A DNA stretch of 64,000 nt, taken from contig JAHXIV010000013.1 in NCBI GenBank assembly GCA_025655455.1, positions 181,264 through 245,263 on the forward strand, in the 5' to 3' direction. Each line of letters starts with the position of its first letter. The stretch's first letter is position 1. The translations under genes and the position numbers were made by a program. The notes beneath the pieces are model-generated. The model saw nothing but the letters and a program-made list of their open reading frames with translations, was not told the DNA's origin and searched no databases. Of this stretch, positions 56,904 to 64,000 are shown in pieces. This stretch comes from a gamma proteobacterium symbiont of Taylorina sp. Its GTDB lineage: Bacteria; Pseudomonadota; Gammaproteobacteria; GRL18.

Positions 56904-58238
56904 ATGAGCACAACACGAGAAGGCAATCTACAAGCCCCGACACGTCATCCGATTAACTGGAAAAACATAGAATATTATAATGAAAATTCATTATTTGATG
57001 AATTGGAGCGAGTGTTTGATCTTTGCCATGGATGTCGTCGTTGTGTCAGTTTATGTCAGTCTTTCCCAACCTTATTTGATTTGGTTGACGAATCAGAAAC
57101 TTTTGAAGTTGATGGTGTAGACAAAAAAAATTATTGGCAGGTGGTTAATCATTGTTATCTTTGTGATCTCTGTTATATGACTAAATGTCCTTATACACCA
57201 CCACATGAATGGAATCTGGACTTTCCTCATTTAATGCTCAGAGCAAAAGCTGTTAAATATAAAAAAGGGGATGTCAAAATCCGTGATAAAATTTTAACCA
57301 GTACCGATACAGTGGGTAAACTGGCAGGAATCCCAGTGATATCAGCTATTGTCAACACAGTCAATAAAATTAAACCGGGACGAAAAATCCTTGAAGCTGT
57401 CCTGGAAGTTCATGCGGATGCTAAATTACCTGAATTTCATTCCAATACTCTGCGCAACCGGCTGGCTTCACGGATCAATAAAACTTCTACAGGCCTGCCT
57501 GCAGGATCAACAAAGGGCAAGGTTGCTTTATTTGCCACCTGCTATGGTAATCGTAATGAACCTGCCATTGGTGAAGATCTGGTTGCTGTTTTTGAACATA
57601 ATAATATTCCAGTGACCCTGGCTGCAAAAGAACAATGCTGCGGTATGCCCAAACTGGAATTAGGTGATTTGGAAGCCGTCGAACAAGCAAAGAATGTAAA
57701 TATCCCTGAACTGCTTAAACTGGTTGATAAAGGTTGGGATATTGTTGCACCTGTACCTTCCTGTGCCCTGATGTTTAAACAGGAGCTGCCCTTGTTATTC
57801 CCGGATGATGAAGCGGTTAAAAAAGTCAGTGAAGCAATTTTTGACCCGTTTGAATATCTGATGCATCGTCACAAAAAAGGACATTTAAAACTGGATTTCA
57901 AGAAACCATTGGGCAAGGTAGCTTATCATGCAGCCTGCCATCAACGGGTTCAAAATGTAGGTTCTAAAACCAAAGAAGTATTATCTCTGATACCAGAGAC
58001 TGAAATTACGGCTATTGAACGTTGTTCAGGTCATGATGGAACTTATGCAGTAAAAAAAGAATATCATGATGCCGCCATGAAAATTGTAAAACCGGTTGTT
58101 AATCAGGTCAAACGTGTAGCGGCTGACCATTATGGTAGTGACTGTCCCATGGCCGGGCATCATATTGAACATGCGCTGGATGATGGCAGTCATACTCAAC
58201 ATCCCATGAGTCTGCTCAGAACGGCTTATGGCATATAA
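56904..58238 (+). CDS. CCG-domain Fe-S oxidoreductase (GlpC/HdrD-like)
   Basis: Two ferredoxin-type clusters CHGCRRCVSLCQSFP and CYLCDLCYMTKCPYTPPHEW; CCGMPKLELGD and CSGHDGTY CCG-type motifs. Confidence 0.9.
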   Translation: MSTTREGNLQAPTRHPINWKNIEYYNENSLFDELERVFDLCHGCRRCVSLCQSFPTLFDLVDESETFEVDGVDKKNYWQVVNHCYLCDLCYMTKCPYTPPHEWNLDFPHLMLRAKAVKYKKGDVKIRDKILTSTDTVGKLAGIPVISAIVNTVNKIKPGRKILEAVLEVHADAKLPEFHSNTLRNRLASRINKTSTGLPAGSTKGKVALFATCYGNRNEPAIGEDLVAVFEHNNIPVTLAAKEQCCGMPKLELGDLEAVEQAKNVNIPELLKLVDKGWDIVAPVPSCALMFKQELPLLFPDDEAVKKVSEAIFDPFEYLMHRHKKGHLKLDFKKPLGKVAYHAACHQRVQNVGSKTKEVLSLIPETEITAIERCSGHDGTYAVKKEYHDAAMKIVKPVVNQVKRVAADHYGSDCPMAGHHIEHALDDGSHTQHPMSLLRTAYGI

Positions 58239-58270
58239 ACCTTGTATATTAAAAACAGGAGAAATTACAA

Positions 58271-58852
58271 ATGACAAATTTAAAAGCATCAAATCTTTAT
58301 AGTCTGGAAGAATATGCCAGAGTTCGCCCTGAATTTCGAACTAGAGTGATAGAGCATAAAAAAAATCGCAGAGTGTCTATTGGCGAGTATGCAGCCCTGT
58401 ATTTTGAAGATGAGCTAACCATGCAATATCAGGTTCAGGAGATGCTAAGAATTGAACGTATTTTTGAGCAGGATGGTATTGAGGAAGAACTGGATGTATA
58501 CAATCCACTGATTCCTGATGGCAGTAACTGGAAAGCCACATTTATGATTGAATATTCAGATATTGAACAGCGTAAAGAAGCTCTGGCAAAACTAATTGGT
58601 GTAGAAAAAGTACTCTATATTCAGGTGGCAGATTTTGACCGGGTATATCCTGTTACCAATGAAGATTTGGAAAGAGAAACAAAAGAAAAAACATCAGCTG
58701 TTCATTTTGTTCGATTTGAATTAAGTGATGAAATGGTTTCTTCGGCAAAACAAGGGGCAGCAATTACAGCTGGCATTGATCATCCAGAGTACAGGGAGTC
58801 CAGTTTAATTCCCAATAATGTACATGCATCATTAGTCAGTGATTTACATTAA
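58271..58852 (+). CDS. DUF3501 family protein
   Basis: SLEEYARVRPEFRTRVIEHKKNRRVSIGEYAALYFEDELTMQYQVQEMLRIERIFE; downstream of the rubrerythrin/Fe-S pair. Confidence 0.88.
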   Translation: MTNLKASNLYSLEEYARVRPEFRTRVIEHKKNRRVSIGEYAALYFEDELTMQYQVQEMLRIERIFEQDGIEEELDVYNPLIPDGSNWKATFMIEYSDIEQRKEALAKLIGVEKVLYIQVADFDRVYPVTNEDLERETKEKTSAVHFVRFELSDEMVSSAKQGAAITAGIDHPEYRESSLIPNNVHASLVSDLH

Positions 58853-58907
58853 TCCTAACAGGTAAACTTATTATTTAGGTGGAGGAGTCCATATAAGGTT
58901 TTCAGGT

Positions 58908-60260
58908 TTATTTAAATATAGTGCCCAGCCCTGAACTGGAATCGATAAAAATAATCGCATCAAACTGGTCAGCCAGATGAGTATAGCTGTAATGTGAGTC
59001 CATCTCATCATCTGGTCGATAAACAACACCAACATGACGCTGTAATCTGGATTGATTAAGATATTGTGATAAATCAGCTGACTGATGAAGATAGAGCACA
59101 AAATGCGGTATCGCCAGCTGGTGAAAAAGCGCTTCATTACTATAAGGATGAGCAGCTAATAATCTTTTTATTTTAGCTGGAAGATTCCAGTCATCAGCAG
59201 CCATGACCTTTCCGGAATAAGTCAGCATACCAATAGAAAACATTTGTTCTCCAAATGTCTGTCGCAATAACTGCCCTATGTTCAATTGAGCCCGGTCTGC
59301 CATTTCTGTGGCACGTGCATCACCAGTATGAGAATTATGCGCCCAGATGATTGTTTTGGGTTTATTTAGATGATCAGCAGAGGCCAGTAAAGATTCCATC
59401 ATATGCCGATCCCTTTGATTCCACGATACAGTATCATCATCAAACCAATATTGCAGCCTAAAGCTCTTTTCTGTATTTTTCATTACCCGGGCATTTTGCT
59501 GAGCATAAAAGAATCCATCATCATCAATAGACTTGTATTGTTCAGGACAAGGATAACGACAGTCAGAAAAATCCAGATATTGTTCAATGACTGCCTTTTC
59601 ACAACTCAATGACTGATCCCGTCTGACAGCCTTACCATAGCGGTGTAGATTATTATTGAACAGAGCAAAACATTGATAGCGTTGATACGCCTGCTGTGCA
59701 GCTTGAGAAGAAAACAGCTGCAGATAATCAATCAGTTGCTCTCTGGACTGATTAAAACTATAAATATCCATACCATGTACACTGACTTTTTGTTCACCTG
59801 CTGGTAAGTTCTCATTATACTTTTTCAGCCATACAATAAAATTAAGCATTTCAACATTATTCCATAACCAGACTGCATCAGGATTTGAGCTATGCAAAAC
59901 TTGCCTTGCTGAGAGCGATGTTTGTGATTGAATATATTGATTCAGTGTATAGACATTAGGCCAGTCCCCTTCCAAAACTACCAACTTAAAATTCTTTTCC
60001 TGAATAAGACGTTTGCTTATATTAATACGCTGCTGATAAAATTCATGAGTACCATGGGTTGAATCCCCAATAAGTACCAGTGGTTTTTGTCCGATATGCA
60101 GGATAATATCTTCACTATCATCCAGAGAATTCAAGGGAATCACTGATTGTCTCAATAAATCCATCGGAGTCTGGCTAGTTGATACATAGCGATCTCCTTT
60201 TGCATCAAATACAAATAAAATAGCCATAAAAGATAGAACTATCAGTTGTAATTTCAACAT
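58908..60260 (-). CDS. Erythromycin esterase-like family protein, secreted
   Basis: Signal peptide; LIGDSTHGTHEFYQQRINISKRLI; VVLEGDWPNVYTLNQYIQ; IIWAHNSHTGDARATEM. Confidence 0.88.
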   Translation of the reverse strand: MLKLQLIVLSFMAILFVFDAKGDRYVSTSQTPMDLLRQSVIPLNSLDDSEDIILHIGQKPLVLIGDSTHGTHEFYQQRINISKRLIQEKNFKLVVLEGDWPNVYTLNQYIQSQTSLSARQVLHSSNPDAVWLWNNVEMLNFIVWLKKYNENLPAGEQKVSVHGMDIYSFNQSREQLIDYLQLFSSQAAQQAYQRYQCFALFNNNLHRYGKAVRRDQSLSCEKAVIEQYLDFSDCRYPCPEQYKSIDDDGFFYAQQNARVMKNTEKSFRLQYWFDDDTVSWNQRDRHMMESLLASADHLNKPKTIIWAHNSHTGDARATEMADRAQLNIGQLLRQTFGEQMFSIGMLTYSGKVMAADDWNLPAKIKRLLAAHPYSNEALFHQLAIPHFVLYLHQSADLSQYLNQSRLQRHVGVVYRPDDEMDSHYSYTHLADQFDAIIFIDSSSGLGTIFK

Positions 60261-60381
60261 AAATTGACCTCAGTTTTTAATAAACTATTTTTTGTAATTG
60301 CTCAGTTTTTTTGCTTCTTCACATTATTGCGTACTTATAGTCTTCTTTACAACCATAACGGACAAAAGCTCAAGAGACAAA

Positions 60382-60440
60382 AAAAGGGAGCGTTCGGGAA
60401 TGGTGTGACGTGCTTAGAAATATGGTGTTAATTTCAGGGT
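60382..60440 (+). repeat. Left copy of an inverted intergenic repeat
   Basis: gggagcgttcgggaatggtgtgacgtgcttagaaatatggtgttaatttcaggg matches the reverse complement of 63800-63853. Confidence 0.88.
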
Positions 60441-60745
60441 AGAATTATTTTTGTATCCATTTCCTGTTAGCTGCCATTCCCACCACTAAAAATGAGGTAG
60501 CGAAATGGTTTTTAAATCTGTCAGCAGTCGACCCCAAGCCGTCTTTTAGAGAAATCTAATATTACTTTTTATTTTGAATAAGCGGACACTTTAGCCTCAT
60601 TTTAGTTAGGGTATTATTTAATTTCCATTCATGCTAACATCGGTTTTTTATGGTTTTGTATTCTTAATATATGTTTTTTATCCGAGCTAACATGTTGTTT
60701 ACTCACAAAAAACCAATTAATGGATACTTTTATGAGTGATAATAT

Positions 60746-63187
60746 ATGAAGTGTAAAAAACTAAGCCTTTTATTTATAGTCTGTTCTGTATTTATTCTAA
60801 ATATAGTATTGAGTAATTCATTTGCTAATTCTTATCAAACAGAAGATGAGAATATTAGAGTACTCATTCAAACAAATTTCAGTAACAATCTTAAACAGCA
60901 TAGTCAAAATAGAAGTACCCTAGCAAGCATATCCTCTATGCCAACATCAGTTGGTAGTCCAAGTTATTCTAGTACAGTTACTTGGCTTTCAGATAAAGCA
61001 ACATTTACTTTTTGGCGTGAAACTGTTGATAGTAAGCGCCGATTATTTATTAAAGTAATACCGATTAGTAGTAGCTTTTTCTTTTGCCCAGGAGGCGGTC
61101 AGTTTTCTGTGCTTCAAAGTGGCATTGATTATGGCGAGGCTTTAAATGTAGGTGGGTCATTCTGTGATTACTTAAGTAGCTCAGAAATATTTGTTGTAGA
61201 GCAGTGGAGATATAAAACGACATTCGATGAAGATAAAGCATTTACACTTTCTCATGACAGTGGCTCATTAACTGTAAACAGTTACAGTACCACAACATCA
61301 ACATCAACATCAAGTTCTTCAAGTAGTTCTTCATCGTCTAGTTCATCAGGAAGTACAACTAATTCAACTTCTTGTTCCGGTTTATTATCAGTTTTACTTG
61401 GTGGTACTTGTAATAGTTCTAGCTCTAGCTCTTCTTCAGGTGCATCAATAATTACAGGAAAAGAGGCTTTTTTTAAATATTTACTGGCACTAGCATATAA
61501 AAATGCTGGGCTTGAGGTGGATGAATTAGAAATGGAAGTCAAAGACACAGTGGTTACAATGCCGTCTTCCTATAAAACTTCTATGAAGTTTCAGTTTGAC
61601 CCAACTAATATTCCCGAAACAACTCAAGGTGTTGATGAGAATTCGATTCAGATATTACTAAATCCTGTTGAAAATTTAAACAATGTAAAAATAAATACAC
61701 TTGAGTTTTCTGTTAAGTCAATAAAAGTAGCGATTGACTTATATCCAGTTATCAACCAACAAAATAAATTAATCCAAGTTCTTGAAGATATTGATGGCGT
61801 ATTTAAAGTCTATGAGGATAAAGGGTGGTTATCTATTATACTGGAAGATAAAACAAGCCTGTCATTATATGCAGATGCGAATCATACACAAGTTCAAACC
61901 AAAGCATATTCATCTCTTTCTTTCGAAAATCCTAAAGAAAATGGGTATGATTCCAATGATGTTAATGGTGATGGAATTGATGACGTAATCCTAATACAAG
62001 ATGGTATTGCTCAATTAATGTATGTGCTTGCCGATCGAACTGATAATGAAGACATGAATGGGGATGCAGATATATTCTTTAATTGGATTGAAGCTAATTA
62101 TCCTGAATACTTTCCACCGACAAGTCAGAAGAGTCAAACCGTTGATGGATGGTATTATCGTATATATTCGGATGATAACTTAAGAAGTACAAAGCAAAAT
62201 AAACAAAACTTGTCTGGTGTTCAAAAATCCAGTAGTAATGTTTACATAACAGGCTCTAGCTTTAATAATCAAGTTTTAAATTTAGGTGGTCTTGCACCAT
62301 TAATGAAATCAGTTGGTTTAACACCCTCTGTACCTGAGTGCTATAAGAACAATAGAAAAATACATGTATGTCCTATTTTCAATAGTACCAATGGTGATAA
62401 AGCAGGAAATGGAAATCAATATCAAAAGTGCCAAACTGATGGTACTTGGGGTAATTATAGTAATTGTGAAGCGGTTGAGTGCTTTTCTGGTTACAGACTT
62501 TTGGATGATTTGTGTATTGCTACCAAATGTGATGCAGAAGATTTTGAGGTAGATAAATGCTATGTTACTGGCGGCGAAGGTACTCAAAGAAGAGATTGTC
62601 AAAACAATGGAGAATGGGGAAGTCGTGGTTATTGTGAAATAACTCAGTGTTATACAGGTTATCATCAAGTGGGACTATATAATTGTGAGCCTGATGATGA
62701 TGAAAAGGAAGAGGAACCAACTCCTGAGTGTACTACTGATAAAACTTTATCCTGCTCAATAACAAATGGAACAGGAAGTAAAATTCAGTACTGTTCCAGT
62801 GATGGTACTTGGAGTAGCACAAGTAGCTGTAAAGTAGTAAGTTGTAGCAGTACCCATGAAATTTCTGGAAATTCTTGTGTTGAGAAAACGGTTGTTACTA
62901 CTCCAAGTAATTCAATAGTAGGTAAATGGATTTTACCAAATGCTGAATATTGGGATACTTTAATGACTTTAAATGCTGATGGTACTGGTTTCTACATATA
63001 TGGTTCTAGTGGTAATGAAAAAACAGTTCTATTTACTTACACAACCTCAAATGGAGGATTTCAAAGAGATTATTCCAGAGATCCAATAAAATCAGGTTCT
63101 GATAGTTATCCAAGTGCATTAGTAACATCAAGTTCCTTAATCTTGACCAATTCTTATGGAGCAAAGGTTACCTGGCATAGGCAATGA
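60746..63187 (+). CDS. Secreted 813-aa Ser-rich / Cys-rich modular protein
   Basis: Signal peptide, poly-Ser tract, DVNGDGIDDV Ca-binding-like loop, FFNWIEANYPEYFPP...GWYYRIYSDDN segment, three C..C..DGTWG..C/C.TGY modules, C-terminal beta-rich domain SIVGKWILPNAEYWDTLMTLNADGTGFY. Confidence 0.82.
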   Translation: MKCKKLSLLFIVCSVFILNIVLSNSFANSYQTEDENIRVLIQTNFSNNLKQHSQNRSTLASISSMPTSVGSPSYSSTVTWLSDKATFTFWRETVDSKRRLFIKVIPISSSFFFCPGGGQFSVLQSGIDYGEALNVGGSFCDYLSSSEIFVVEQWRYKTTFDEDKAFTLSHDSGSLTVNSYSTTTSTSTSSSSSSSSSSSSSGSTTNSTSCSGLLSVLLGGTCNSSSSSSSSGASIITGKEAFFKYLLALAYKNAGLEVDELEMEVKDTVVTMPSSYKTSMKFQFDPTNIPETTQGVDENSIQILLNPVENLNNVKINTLEFSVKSIKVAIDLYPVINQQNKLIQVLEDIDGVFKVYEDKGWLSIILEDKTSLSLYADANHTQVQTKAYSSLSFENPKENGYDSNDVNGDGIDDVILIQDGIAQLMYVLADRTDNEDMNGDADIFFNWIEANYPEYFPPTSQKSQTVDGWYYRIYSDDNLRSTKQNKQNLSGVQKSSSNVYITGSSFNNQVLNLGGLAPLMKSVGLTPSVPECYKNNRKIHVCPIFNSTNGDKAGNGNQYQKCQTDGTWGNYSNCEAVECFSGYRLLDDLCIATKCDAEDFEVDKCYVTGGEGTQRRDCQNNGEWGSRGYCEITQCYTGYHQVGLYNCEPDDDEKEEEPTPECTTDKTLSCSITNGTGSKIQYCSSDGTWSSTSSCKVVSCSSTHEISGNSCVEKTVVTTPSNSIVGKWILPNAEYWDTLMTLNADGTGFYIYGSSGNEKTVLFTYTTSNGGFQRDYSRDPIKSGSDSYPSALVTSSSLILTNSYGAKVTWHRQ

Positions 63188-63348
63188 TAAGGATATAGGT
63201 ATCAGGAGCAAATAAACTTAATCATTTGGCTTTTATTTGAATGCAATTAAGGGGACGGAGGGATTAAACAATGACCAACTATAATAAACGGTAAAATAAT
63301 TGAAAATGGCTGTTAACTGGAAGTGAGACCAAGAACTGAACCAACCCT

Positions 63349-63516
63349 TCAATTACTGCCATAGGTCAAAACCACCAAATTCATCAGCATTTTAAAATGG
63401 CCGATATGGAGTAAATCATATTTCTTTATCCGGTAGTCAAACGTCGCCTCATTGGTAATAGCGACCAGATTGAGTGCCTTAAATACTGGATGTTTTCTCG
63501 ATTTTAAAATGGCTGC
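63349..63516 (-). pseudogene. Short decayed coding remnant
   Basis: Minus-strand open frame AAILKSRKHPVFKALNLVAITNEATFDYRIKKYDLLHIGHFKMLMNLVVLTYGSN* with an in-frame stop immediately upstream; no start codon or RBS evident. Confidence 0.35.
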
Positions 63517-63704
63517 TTATTGAACTGGATTTCAACATTGATAATACCTGCCAATTAGTACTAAGGGACGTTAGTGTTTATTCAAGTTCAATATATTTCA
63601 CGGGATAAATTCTTAGAAATAAAAATATTCATGATCAGCAAGTATATGTTTTTCTGTCTTTTTTCTTCAGCTCTTGCTCTTCGCATCCAGGAGAGAGAAT
63701 GATG

Positions 63705-63858
63705 TAGGAGTGATTTGGAATATAGTGTTATGTTTCAGGGGATTGTGAAAACACGGATGTTTTCACATAGCGGCACATGGATGTGCTTGAAGCGCCCCCT
63801 GAAACATAACACCATACTCCTAAGCACGTCACACCATTCCCGAACACCCCTTTTTTTA
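63705..63858. repeat. Right copy of the inverted intergenic repeat, forming a cloverleaf-like palindrome
   Basis: Outer arms tagtgttatgtttcagggg / ccccctgaaacataacacca; inner hairpins gtgaaaaca-cgga-tgttttcac and gcacat-gg-atgtgc. Confidence 0.85.
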
Positions 63859-63901
63859 AAAGTATGCCAGAACATCTGGCTAGATAGCTTCTAATAGTTA
63901 C

Positions 63902-64000
63902 CTATTTTTTTAAATATCGAATGATCGCTTTCTCCAGTTCAACAAGAAACAGTACCGAAGAGGCAACCAGGATAATACGCAACCACATAACAGCATCGAG
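63902..64000 (-). CDS. C-terminus of a cation-transporting P-type ATPase (truncated by window edge)
   Basis: Reverse strand reads LDAVMWLRIILVASSVLFLVELEKAIIRYLKK*, resembling the terminal helix of P-type cation ATPases; not in the ORF track. Confidence 0.55.
   Translation of the reverse strand, partial: LDAVMWLRIILVASSVLFLVELEKAIIRYLKK

Noticed and set aside
61282-61548. Antisense 88-aa ORF opposite the poly-Ser tract
   Set aside because: Low-complexity artefact of the Ser-codon repeat read in reverse

Overview
AT-rich chromosomal window that reads as gammaproteobacterial. It starts inside hemB and ends inside a minus-strand gene that looks like the C-terminus of a cation-transporting P-type ATPase. 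Housekeeping genes: hemB, aroE, prlC, ubiD, nnr, nifJ, hemW, dapF, a DUF484 gene, xerC, gor, a ybgC-like gene and a gamma-carbonic anhydrase. Three parts are accessory-like. (1) About 17.6 kb (28.7-46.3 kb) of signalling genes forms two paralogous, outward-facing operons arranged as a mirror image around xerC. Each contains histidine kinases (five in total, sharing a nearly identical AQSRHAAMGEM..HQWRQP kinase core), a periplasmic-type component (a UrtA-like binding protein in one; a PhnD-like kinase plus a ~9-10 heme cytochrome in the other), a stand-alone REC, and a REC-HD-GYP-degenerate GGDEF regulator. (2) A group-3b-like bidirectional [NiFe] hydrogenase operon with its maturation protease, followed by a LysR/OxyR-like gene, a rubrerythrin, a CCG-type Fe-S oxidoreductase and a DUF3501 gene. 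(3) An orphan 813-aa secreted Ser/Cys-rich protein bracketed by inverted copies of an intergenic repeat, one copy belonging to a cloverleaf-like palindrome. I also see several non-coding repeat families: an alternating GTTACT/AGTAAC hairpin array present twice in inverted orientation; GGGGTCGGAGTCAAATG hairpins bordering the left signalling operon plus xerC; a TATACCCAAAC REP-like palindrome; and a decayed hemW 3' fragment from which the annotated start of nnr is derived. No tRNA, rRNA, CRISPR array or intact transposase was recognised. All family assignments come from reading motifs by eye; no database search was run.
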